Source: Prorocentrum cordatum
Lineage: Eukaryota; Sar; Dinophyceae; Prorocentrales; Prorocentraceae
Length of the DNA stretch: 22,500 nt
Direction: 5' to 3'
Assembly: GCA_963575745.1 (NCBI GenBank)
Contig: CAUYUJ010007431.1
Span: 20,001-42,500, forward strand
How positions within the stretch are numbered: position 1 is the stretch's first letter; each line of letters starts with the position of its first letter. A model generated the notes under the pieces. That model was not told where the DNA came from, did no database searches, and saw nothing but the letters and a program-made list of their open reading frames with translations. Made by a program: the position numbers and the translations under genes. This document shows positions 15,901 to 22,445 of this stretch, piece by piece.

Positions 15901-18256
15901 CGGGGGAGCTTCGTCGGCCGTCGTCGAGTCGAACGGGGCGATCGTAGCTGGGTGCTCGGGGGCCACGACTTTCGCCAAGATGTTGCTTCTAGGACCGCTC
16001 TTGGAGGCCCGTGAGAGCAGGAACTTGTTGTATGTGCGCAATGTGGTGGACGACGTCACTGTTCAGAGTTGCGGGCCCAAGCTTCAGGTTGCGGCCCAAT
16101 TGGCTGATGCAGTAGAGTCTCTGTTCAAGAGCTTCAAGCAGCTGCAGCTTCCCGTGGAGTTTAAGAAGTGTGCCTACCTCTGTTCGAAGGAGGTTGAGGC
16201 GCACCTGTCCAAGGCCTGGTCCCTACCCACCTCGTGCCGCACCGACACGGCGCGGAATCTAGGGACCAACGCTACCCTGGGAGGCCTCCGCAGGATTGGA
16301 ATTCAAAACTCAAGGTTTGCAGGTGCTTCGCGCAGGGCCAGGAGGCTCAAGATATTGCAAGGAGCTGGAGCTGACATCGGTATGGTTCACAGAATGGGGC
16401 CCGTGGCATCGGCCCTCTGGGGATCCTCGGTCTCTGGGGTGGCCCCTACAAAAATGGCTGGGCTCCGCATTGGTGCTGCAAGTTCCCTAGGCAGGCTCCC
16501 TAAAGGTGCTTCGGTTGGGCTCAGGATGTACACGTACGGGCTCGGGGCCAAGGTAGACCCTTTGGTGGTTTATGTGGGGCACGTTCTGTTTATGTGGGCT
16601 ACTGCTGTTTGGGAAGCTGTCCCTCACGTTCAGGTGTTGGCCAATACCATGAGGGTCTCGATCGCCAAGTTTCAGAATTCAGCTCAGCCTTGGAGGTCAG
16701 CGTCTTCTCCCAGCGACGTCGCGCTTTTAACGTTGCGAGGCATAGGCTGGGACTTTGTAGACCAGCACACCATCAAAGATGACTTGAATGTGGTGCATGA
16801 CTTGTTCAGGCTTTCCCCGATGCAGGTCAGGACTTTGATCAGGCAAGGTGCTGTGCGAGCGTCAGATAGACATGCCCTGCACTTGCAGAACGGCCTGGAT
16901 GGGCCGCCTGTGTACCTTATCTTCTGGGATGGTATTTCCAGGTTGTTCAGGGAGAAGTCTGTAGACTGGGGAAAGCACCATCAGAGATGCTTAAGAGGCT
17001 TGGTCTCGGGAGTTCACTGGCCCCAAGCTCGTCTGCATGCCCACAACCTTCACGATGATGATCCGTGTCAGGTGTGCAAGGGGACCCCAGGTACTTTGTG
17101 GCACCGTCAGTACGAGTGCCCTGCGCATGAAGGCCTGCGGCGAGACCTTGCGAGTGTTCACTTGTGTAGGTGTGCGCGGAGAGTGAAGCAGTTCGGGCCG
17201 CTGATGGCGGAGAGGTTCGCGAGGTGCATCTTTCCTCACCCTCGCTCGCTCTTCGACGTAGAGGAGCCCACGCAAATTGTTCACTGGCACGAGAGGCCCG
17301 AGACGGGGTTATTGACGGGGTTGCTCTTCCTTGACGGGTCGGCTAAGTACATGGGCCTCGATGGGCTCACTCGGGCTGGTTGGAGTATCGTGTCGGTCGA
17401 CAGGTTTGGGGAGTTGATCTCGGCGGCCTACGGCCCAGTTCCACTGAGTGCGGCCCCGCAGCAAACTAGTAAAGACGGGGAAGACTATGCTGTATATATG
17501 CTTACGCAAGTAGGTCTTCCCCCTTTTCAATGCTATATTGATTGCCAGAGCACTCTGGATTCGTTGGCTCGGGGCCCTGGGTTCGCGGAGGGCCCTGGAG
17601 CCCCCCGTGGTCACCTGTGGGGCCCCGTGTGGAGCTCGTTCACTCTCAGCGATTTCGAGTGTTATAAGACGCTCGGCCACGCCACTGCGGCCGACGTCGA
17701 GGCTGGCAGAAGCAGTGTTTGGGAAAGACGGGCCAATGGGCTCGCAGATAGGTTTGCTAAATTAGGAGCTGAGTGTCATGGGGTCAGCGACGGTGAGGCC
17801 AACCTGTACAGAGGCCTCAGGTGCCTTGCCCGCGAGGCCTGCAGGTGGGCTGGATCGGTCGAGGTGCTGATGTCCAGTGGGCCCCGTGACTCAACGGGCC
17901 TAGTGCCCAGGTCGACAGGCAGCGATGGCCAGCGGCAGCACCCACAAGACGATGATGCCCACGGCCAGGCCCTGGCCGACGACCAAAGGGAGGTGGGAGG
18001 TTCTTTGGACTTGGGGGAGGAGTGGCGGCCTTTCTCTCGGCAAGTTTTTCGGGCCAACGGTCATGCTTTCTTGGCCTGCCCTGTCTTGGAACCTCCTGGA
18101 AACCCCAGGGGAAGGATCCAGTTTTGTTGTCGGTGCGGATCGTTTTTCTCTGGGGCTCCCAACGCTGGAGCTAAAGGCCTGTGTAGGCCCAAATCGACGA
18201 CGGGCGGAATTAATGACCAGCTGAGAAGGATTCGGCAGGGCAAGTTTCCGTCGTAA
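12944..18256 (+). CDS. LINE ORF2 polyprotein: endonuclease, reverse transcriptase, RNase H
   Basis: It would nick target DNA, prime reverse transcription there and remove RNA. I start at ATG 12944, the only in-frame Met before the endonuclease (1770 aa); the frame is also open upstream inside ORF1 but that part is spurious. Residues 1-270 are a low-complexity linker. The APE-type endonuclease (272-530) shows N280 or N278 (ANVNSW), E320 (LQETRL), GD440WN442, D498 (LDYF) and H524 (FPHCPV, where most families have SDH). RT (about 795-1060) shows GWDGFHPRW, LDKPTGGVRPIGL, motif A D944 (LLDLAKFYENVNH), motif B (GCSGATTFAK) and motif C D1036-D1037 (VVDDV in place of F/YADD). A CX2CX8HX4C finger lies at 1375-1392. 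RNase H (1460-1610) has D1464 (LDGSA), E1513, D1533 (YIDCQS) and D1602 (NGLAD). A Cys cluster (1728, 1729, 1731, 1747) ends it. No internal stop is present. Confidence 0.92.
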   Translation: MPRLLQPWGSKECGGFDDLERSWDHNVVDVDWSEEIGFAVPSLLPRPVQALSGALAEPIWRRGGLAQAGAGGALDFQAWPALGLHVARPRRGLGPKGRGAGDSAPDRRTPLPACTGSSSACSGPSASSVLQAHAEYPQLARSSGLGTWSAQRASPSSAAGSASSAATACSSRGARTQQSSPPALPTPRAPFPREAGDSARGEGGQDVLLAQLSDAEVRLAGSVRGYPRPQVEPDADSKIRRLKSDGRAEEPPARNLLADDRDSGVARGSADLCVFGANVNSWSTADTVVNWVRDQADVGGPGAASWGLVQSKFQVITLQETRLKSPDKIISAQSWAHRNGYQVSLGKALSTGDGPLQSSGGVGILVAGEIASRPLDLPGVGRFDGRIVGRVINAGFDQGLEIYSVYLVNDIGVTGENLEILKVLGALLLCSKRPRVVQGDWNFTPAALQLSGWIQHVHGVLAAPGQATCSACAPRTATGEDMEEEELTEHDRGGRELDYFVVSSAISSCIKDVQAIRGAPLFPHCPVLLRLGNLCQTAVVQQQTRFKPFSTALMGPLPQERDVQWSDPLDTDLDSLAREWFGEAEARLVEIHGMCDQKGYVCRSAGPQSRKVPLAALLERDHRRRFSKQTVCWISFEALFRKAKAISAGNPGAKGRALLGSWKLKLFDILDDLHLTEEGPTKAQLHTMVMAASGEGSWNDDVNGAICKECTRRQRLDAASQLAKWKEWAKSAVSGGGKAAHAFSKQQVSSVFSRGMSDDPRLPVAGQAAVQELIDAWHPMWFRAGRGPAPSSWEVPADEPALSPLRLDDLHRVCRMYGPAAGLGWDGFHPRWVLQLPESHQFRLLEILTLFEVDPGAFLMFLTNVVFLDKPTGGVRPIGLLCLFMKLWSRLRQPYCRSWEKSHVYEFFWGSGPDTTCERAGWVHNLLGAHCRKAGFESASALLDLAKFYENVNHGDLLIAAKRFGFSVRLVKAYCSIYAGYRVLLYGGASSAVVESNGAIVAGCSGATTFAKMLLLGPLLEARESRNLLYVRNVVDDVTVQSCGPKLQVAAQLADAVESLFKSFKQLQLPVEFKKCAYLCSKEVEAHLSKAWSLPTSCRTDTARNLGTNATLGGLRRIGIQNSRFAGASRRARRLKILQGAGADIGMVHRMGPVASALWGSSVSGVAPTKMAGLRIGAASSLGRLPKGASVGLRMYTYGLGAKVDPLVVYVGHVLFMWATAVWEAVPHVQVLANTMRVSIAKFQNSAQPWRSASSPSDVALLTLRGIGWDFVDQHTIKDDLNVVHDLFRLSPMQVRTLIRQGAVRASDRHALHLQNGLDGPPVYLIFWDGISRLFREKSVDWGKHHQRCLRGLVSGVHWPQARLHAHNLHDDDPCQVCKGTPGTLWHRQYECPAHEGLRRDLASVHLCRCARRVKQFGPLMAERFARCIFPHPRSLFDVEEPTQIVHWHERPETGLLTGLLFLDGSAKYMGLDGLTRAGWSIVSVDRFGELISAAYGPVPLSAAPQQTSKDGEDYAVYMLTQVGLPPFQCYIDCQSTLDSLARGPGFAEGPGAPRGHLWGPVWSSFTLSDFECYKTLGHATAADVEAGRSSVWERRANGLADRFAKLGAECHGVSDGEANLYRGLRCLAREACRWAGSVEVLMSSGPRDSTGLVPRSTGSDGQRQHPQDDDAHGQALADDQREVGGSLDLGEEWRPFSRQVFRANGHAFLACPVLEPPGNPRGRIQFCCRCGSFFSGAPNAGAKGLCRPKSTTGGINDQLRRIRQGKFPS

Positions 18257-18541
18257 AAGAAGGACCTGAAGAATTTAACTCTGGGGGCTCACGTGAGCCT
18301 TAGCCTCGCCGAACGGAGGGTCTTGGCTCAGACGCTGGAGGAGGATGGCCAGGCCCCCCAGGGAGTTTCAGGTCCCGCCACCGTAGGCTTCGCGGGGGGC
18401 TTCGCCCCGCGTGAGCAGGTTTTGGATTCGTTCGGCCTTGCAGAGTCGGATTTACCCTGGGTCAAGGACCTAGGTGCCGTCTCCCTCCGAGCCTCGAACT
18501 CCGGTTTCGAGTCCGACTCGGAGGCGTCCGATTTTGGCTGA
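18257..18541 (+). other. in-frame open extension after the ORF2 stop
   Basis: After TAA at 18254-18256 the same frame stays open for 94 codons to TGA at 18539-18541. The translation begins KKDLKNLTLGAHVSLSLAER and ends in an acidic SGFESDSEASDFG. It contains no ATG, so it would need readthrough, or it is the original C-terminus cut off by a point mutation (for example from CAA, GAA or AAA). It may equally be 3' UTR that is open by chance in GC-rich DNA. Confidence 0.4.
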
Positions 18542-18582
18542 ATGAGGAGGTGATTTGGCTTCAGGCCCGTCCCCAACAACCT

Positions 18583-18664
18583 CGTCATCCTCGTCCTCGT
18601 CTTCCTCCTGTTCCCCCTCCTCCTCCTCCTCCTCCTCCTCCTCCTCCTCCTCCTCCTCCTCCTC
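18583..18664. repeat. (TCC)n microsatellite flanking the LINE on the 3' side
   Basis: The tract begins with CTCGTCATCCTCGTCCTCGTC, then TCCTCCTGTTCCCCC followed by about 16 TCC units. Its first 53 nt from 18603 are identical to 11721-11773. Confidence 0.9.
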
Positions 18665-19020
18665 TTCCAACCGAGTGCGGGCCGTTTGAGTGCTGGCCAG
18701 GGACGCGCTGAGGGCGAAGCGAGGGCTCGGCCTACCAGCATGGCATGTGCATGCCTGCTGTCGCGGGGTCGTGCCCACCCTCGTGTATTACGGCAGAGGC
18801 AAACATTTGGTGGACAGTCCTCTTCCTCCCCAAACTCGAAGTTGGCACGCGAGGGGTGCAGACTGCGGTCGATGTGCACCTCATCAGACCCACCCCCAAC
18901 TTTGAACATTGCGGGGCGGGAGGGGGGAGGCGTTGACCGATCAATGTGGCATGCGTGCTCGAGATGTTGCCCAACCTGCCTGTTGCCGGGTCTCCGTTTT
19001 GACGAGACTGTCTCCGCGTT
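18665..19020. other. intergenic between TCC and CTCCT tracts
   Basis: No gene or repeat is recognised. The reading frames that cross it on both strands show no domain. The motif GGCGGGAGGGGGGAGG (18915-18930) is a possible G-quadruplex site. Confidence 0.5.
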
Positions 19021-19022
19021 CT

Positions 19023-19085
19023 CCGCTCCTCTCCTCTCCTCTCCTCTCCTCTCCTCTCCTCTCCTCTCCTCTCCTCTCCTCTCCC
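19023..19085. repeat. (CTCCT)n pentanucleotide microsatellite
   Basis: About twelve near-perfect CTCCT units in register, ending in CCCCTTCTCTCC. A 5-bp period is open in several frames, which explains the Ser/Leu-rich and Arg/Glu-rich frames crossing it. Confidence 0.95.
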
Positions 19086-19129
19086 CTTCTCTCCTCCACC
19101 TCCTCCCTCCTCCCGTCACCCCCCTCACG

Positions 19130-19965
19130 TTGGCGCACGCATCATACCCTTCGTGGCCCTATAGGGAGTTCCACCGAAAAACCCAATTGCGCAGCCCGCA
19201 TGCGTCTCTCTCACCTAGCACTATGTCTCGTGGCCTTATAATGAGCTTCGACGAAGGTCCCACCGGCGCAGCCCGCATGCGACTCCCCCACCCAGTACAG
19301 CGCTTCGCGGCCCCATAGGGAGCTCCGCCGACGGTCCCAGAGGCGCAGCCCGCATGCGTCCCCCCACCCAGTACAGCGCTTCGTGGCCCCATAGGGAGCT
19401 CTACCGAAGGTCCCAGTGTCGCAGCCCGCATGCGTCTCCCCCACCCAGTACAACGTTGCGTGGCCCTATCACAAGCTCCACCGACGGTCCCAGTGTCGCA
19501 GCCCGCATGTGTCTCCCCCACCCAGTACAGCGCTTCGTGGCCCCATAGGGAGCTCCGCCGAGGGTCCCAGAGGCGCAGCCCGCATGCGTCTCCCCCACCC
19601 AGTAAAGCTCTTCGTGGCCCCGTAGGCAGTTCAACCGACGGTCTCAATTGCGTCTGCCCCACCCGGTACAGCGTGTTGTGGCCCTATTACAAGCTCCACC
19701 GAGGGTCCCAGTGGCGCAGCCCGCACGCGTCTCCCCCACCCGGTACAGCCCGCATGCGCCTCCCCCCCACCCAGTACAGCGCTTTGTGGCCCCATTGGGA
19801 GCTCCACCGAAGGTCCCAGTGTCGCAGCCCGCATGCGTCTCCCCCCCTCCACCCAGTACAGCGTTCCATGGCCCCATAAAAAAATCCGCCGAGGGTCCCA
19901 GAGGCGCAGTCCGCATGCGTCTCCACCGCCTGGTACAGCGTTTCGTGTCCCTATGAGGGGCTCCA
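19130..19965. repeat. about 77-bp tandem repeat array, roughly ten units
   Basis: The landmark GCAGCCCGCA starts at 19191, 19268, 19345, 19421, 19498, 19575, 19716, 19824 and (as GCAGTCCGCA) 19906. One unit near 19650 lost about 13 bp including the landmark, and a 30-bp partial unit lies at 19746. Other blocks are CACCCAGTACAGCG, CGTGGCCCCATAGGGAGCTC and CGAAGGTCCCAG. A variant block (TATAATGAGC, TATCACAAGC, TATTACAAGC) appears every third unit at 19237, 19467 and 19685. Because 77 is not a multiple of three, reading frames change each unit, so the open frames on both strands are not evidence of a protein. Confidence 0.9.
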
Positions 19966-20304
19966 CCGAAAACGAGACCTACAACTGCGGTGTTCACAAC
20001 TGCATATGGTTGGGTCCCTGACCAGGCTACTTCTATTGGTGCAGGAACGCTCTGTTTACAATTTGTTGGGTGCCGTTATCTCCGACTGTTCCTTACGGTC
20101 CGCCTCCTCTTCCTCCTCGTCTTCCTCATTCGTTATTAAGGCTTCCTTTCCAAGGCTTTTCCATCAATGATTCCCTAGTAAGGGCTCTTGAACAAGGATT
20201 CTTGCATTCCGAGTTTATGAAGAGGGATCCGTTCTGAAGGAATATTTAGTAACAATTCCTTGCTAATGAATCAGTATTGAGGATCATTGGTTAATTGCTC
20301 GGCA
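19966..20304. other. intergenic, AT-richer 5' flank of the PPR locus
   Basis: The composition becomes AT-richer toward the PPR frame. A hairpin with 7-bp arms (AAGGAAT at 20237-20243, ATTCCTT at 20255-20261) is visible, and short TCCTCCTCTTCC runs lie near 20101-20125. No gene is supported. Confidence 0.5.
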
Positions 20305-20335
20305 GGATGGTCATTTTTGGTATTTTTGGTTCAAG
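20305..20335 (+). promoter_or_regulatory. degenerate, doubled spliced-leader-like relic
   Basis: Two abutting segments resemble the dinoflagellate spliced leader (core GTAGCCATTTTGGCTCAAG). The first, GATGGTCATTTTTGG (20306-20320), matches the middle of the leader with changes. The second, TATTTTTGGTTCAAG (20321-20335), matches its 3' end: TTTTGG, one C-to-T change, then TCAAG. Relic leaders, sometimes in tandem, are a known mark of dinoflagellate genes re-inserted from trans-spliced mRNA. The PPR start codon follows 57 nt later. Confidence 0.5.
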
Positions 20336-20391
20336 CCAACTTGGCCCGAGCACGTGACTTTCTGGCTCGAGTGCCGTCTTAGATTTTTTGG

Positions 20392-21651
20392 ATGTTGGCC
20401 GCTTGGCGAGGATCTGGACCAGACGGCTCTCATTTCGAAGCGGCCGCAAAGAAGTCCGGGAGGACAGAACATTGGAGAGAAGCGTTGCATTTGTTCTGGG
20501 AAGCATCTAACGAACGTGTCAAGCACAGCCAGAGCTTTTACGTTTCCACTATCAGCGCATTTCGAAAAGGACAGCAGTGGCAATGGGCACTATCTCTTCT
20601 AAGCGAGTTGGTTGCATCGACTGTTGAGGCCAGCGTCATGATCTACAACGCTGGGATCAGCGCTTGCGACAGAGGTCGGCAGTGGAAGCGGGCCTTGTCG
20701 TTGCTTAGCCAGATGGTAGAGACGAAACTGGAGCCCACTGTCATCAGCTACAGTGCTGTGATCAGCGCGTGCGGGAAAGGCAGGCAGTGGCAGTGGGCCC
20801 TGTCGCTGCTCAGCCAGATGGTCGAGACGAAACTGGAGCCCGATACCATTATCTACAATGCTGCGATCAGCGCTTGCGAGAAAGGTCAGCAGTGGCAGCG
20901 GGCCCTGTCGCTGCTCAGCCAGATGGTCGAGACGAAACTGGAGCCCGATACCATTATGTACAGTGCTGCGATCAGCGCTTGCGAGAAAGGTCAGCAGTGG
21001 CAGCCGGCCCTGTCGCTGCTTAGCCAGATTGTCAAAACGAAATTGGAGCCCACTGTCATCAGCTACAGTGCTGTGATCAGCGCGTGCGGGAATGGCAGGC
21101 AGTGGCAGTGGGCCCTGTCGCTGCTCAGCCAGATGGTCGAGACGAAACTGGAGCCCGATACCATTATCTACAATGCTGCGATCAGCGCTTGCGAGAAAGG
21201 TCAGCAGTGGCAGCCGGCCCTGTCGCTGCTTAGCCAGATTTTCAAAACGAAATTGGAGCCCACTGTCATCAGCTACAGTGCTGTGATCAGCGCGTGCGGG
21301 AACGGCAGGCAATGGCAGAGGGCCCTGTCGCTGCTCAGCGAGATACGGGAAGGGAAACTGGAGCCCACTATCATCAGCTACAATGCTGGGATCAGCGCTT
21401 GCCAGAAAGGTCAGCAGTGGCAGCGGGCCCTGTCGCTGCTCAGCCAGATTGTCGAGACGAAACTGCAGCCCACTGTCATCTCTACTACATTACAGGGCCC
21501 AGTGCGTGCCAGAAGGGCGCAGGCCCCAATGCACCGAAACCGCCCCGGGCTGGCCCCGGGCCGCCCCGGGCCGCCCAGGCAGGCTCCAGGACATGTCGAG
21601 AGGGCCCCCAGAAGCCCCCAAGACGGCCCCGGAGAGCCCCGGCACGCTTAA
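20392..21651 (+). CDS. pentatricopeptide repeat (PPR) protein, 3' part disrupted
   Basis: PPR proteins bind organellar RNA in a sequence-specific way and act in its processing, editing or stability. ATG 20392 is the first Met after an in-frame TAG (20380). A half unit (residues 23-46) precedes nine 35-aa units: 47-81, then from 82 every 35 residues to 361, each of the form V-I-S-Y-N/S-A-x-I-S-A-C-x-K-G-x-Q-W-x-x-A-L-S-L-L-S-Q... ending L-E-P-T/D. Codes at positions 5/35 run V/S, N/T, S/D, N/D, S/T, S/D, N/T, S/T, N/T. No clear targeting peptide is seen and no catalytic or DYW domain. The tenth unit loses frame just after 21480; residues 365-419 are a Pro/Arg-rich tail read from repeats, ending TAA. 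Units are nearly identical at DNA level, so local recombination is recent. It may be a pseudogene or an exon set. Confidence 0.75.
   Translation: MLAAWRGSGPDGSHFEAAAKKSGRTEHWREALHLFWEASNERVKHSQSFYVSTISAFRKGQQWQWALSLLSELVASTVEASVMIYNAGISACDRGRQWKRALSLLSQMVETKLEPTVISYSAVISACGKGRQWQWALSLLSQMVETKLEPDTIIYNAAISACEKGQQWQRALSLLSQMVETKLEPDTIMYSAAISACEKGQQWQPALSLLSQIVKTKLEPTVISYSAVISACGNGRQWQWALSLLSQMVETKLEPDTIIYNAAISACEKGQQWQPALSLLSQIFKTKLEPTVISYSAVISACGNGRQWQRALSLLSEIREGKLEPTIISYNAGISACQKGQQWQRALSLLSQIVETKLQPTVISTTLQGPVRARRAQAPMHRNRPGLAPGRPGPPRQAPGHVERAPRSPQDGPGEPRHA
21481..21523 (+). pseudogene. frameshifted remnant of the tenth PPR unit
   Basis: After GTCATC (ending 21480) the sequence continues TC-TACTACATTACA-GGGCCCAGTGCG-TGCCAGAAGGGC. 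This lines up with AGC-TACAATGCT-GGGATCAGCGCT-TGCCAGAAAGGT of the previous unit, with a net gain of 2 nt. In the third frame it reads GPSACQKG, the counterpart of GISACQKG. Homology to PPR units stops after about 21523. Confidence 0.6.
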
Positions 21652-22140
21652 AGATGGGCCCAAGACGCCCGAGATTCGCCCCAGACGGCCCAAGAGGCGT
21701 CCAAGACGCCCGAAGAGGCCTCCCAAGAGGCCTCCCAAGAGGGCCCCGAGCGACAGAAATCGTCGATTTCTATTGTGTTTTTCGATGTTTTCGGCCTCCT
21801 CGCCTCTTCGGCTTCCCGACGCTCCAAGACGGCCCAAGAAGTCCCCCCGACCGCTCCAAGACGGCCGAAGAGGACCCCAAGAGAGCCCCAAGACGGGCCA
21901 GGAGGGCCCCCAGACGGTCCCAAGACGCCCCAGGACGGCCCCAGGACGGCCCAGGAGGCGCCCAAGACGGCCCAAGAGGCACCCAAGACGGCCCCAGGAG
22001 CGGCCCAAGACGGCCCAAGACAGCCCAAGAGGCGCCAAGGCGGGCCTCAGACGGCCCCAAGACGGCCCAAGAGGCACCCAAGACGGCCCGAGAGGGCCCT
22101 AAGAGCCCCCCGGGAGGCCCACAAGAAGGCCGAAGAGGCT
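21540..22140. repeat. CAAGACGGCCC / CAAGAGGC degenerate tandem repeat
   Basis: Words such as GGCCCAAGACGGCCC, CCAAGAGGC, CCCCAAGACG and GGCCCCAG recur at 9 to 15 bp over most of 600 bp. An unrelated AT-richer patch at 21751-21825 interrupts it and holds a perfect hairpin, GAAATCG-T-CGATTTC (21756-21770). Frames through the block read as alternating Pro, Lys/Arg, Thr, Ala and Gln/Glu (for example KTAQEAPKTA) in all three phases, which speaks for a repeat and against a protein. Confidence 0.75.
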
Positions 22141-22154
22141 CCGAAACGGCCCCT

Positions 22155-22350
22155 ACGAAGCCTTCAGTGGCTTCAGAATTCCCTCCAGGAGCAGGGGAGC
22201 GGACGAGAGGCGACAGGCATATCGCAGGCAAAAACGCCCCAAGAGATTCCCAAACGGCCCCCACGAAGCCCAAAGTGGCCTCAGAATTGCTTCCAGGAGG
22301 GGGTGAGCGGACGAGAGGCGACCGGCATATCGAAGGCACACAAGAACAAT
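22155..22350 (+). repeat. tandem duplication of an about 108-bp unit
   Basis: ACGAAGCC starts at 22155 and 22263. Both copies continue with AGTGGC or AGTGGCC, TCAGAATT, TCCAGGAG, GAGCGGACGAGAGGCGAC and GGCATATCG before diverging. Spacing is 108 bp, and the copies differ at scattered sites. Confidence 0.85.
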
Positions 22351-22445
22351 GATTGCCTTTCGGCCTTGCAGCCGCACCCCCCCGCGCTTGCCCAGACACC
22401 CCTCGCCACGTCGAGCTGATGTCGTGGACGGAGTCCACAGGTCTG

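Larger units (their letters stand above)
11774..18602 (+). mobile_element. LINE (non-LTR retrotransposon) with APE endonuclease, RT and RNase H
   Basis: The element is two overlapping genes on the plus strand, ORF1 (zinc finger, coiled coil) and ORF2 (endonuclease, RT, CCHC, RNase H), with about 110 bp of 5' leader and at most 350 bp after the ORF2 stop. LTRs are not seen. The boundaries are inferred from the TCC tracts that bracket it. A 53-nt block shared by both flanks would be the target-site duplication if the inference is right. RNase H together with an APE-type endonuclease places it in the I/R1/Tad/LOA-like assemblage, with finer assignment not possible here. Both frames are undisrupted, so the copy is probably young and possibly competent for movement. 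Confidence 0.85.

Noticed and set aside
19159-19662. 167-codon minus-strand repetitive protein (CGLRLWDPRR-like repeats)
   Set aside because: The unit length of about 77 bp shifts frame at each copy and similar frames are open on both strands.
19150-19960. CRISPR-like regular repeats
   Set aside because: The units are contiguous and about 77 bp with no unique spacers; this is a eukaryotic-type satellite.
20599-21312. Minus-strand repetitive frame opposite the PPR gene
   Set aside because: It is the shadow of the 105-nt PPR units; the plus-strand translation has the clear PPR signature.
21294-22352. 352-codon frame continuing past the PPR frameshift
   Set aside because: Before 21480 it is an out-of-frame reading of PPR units and after 21523 it reads a simple repeat; only the short GPSACQKG remnant is meaningful.
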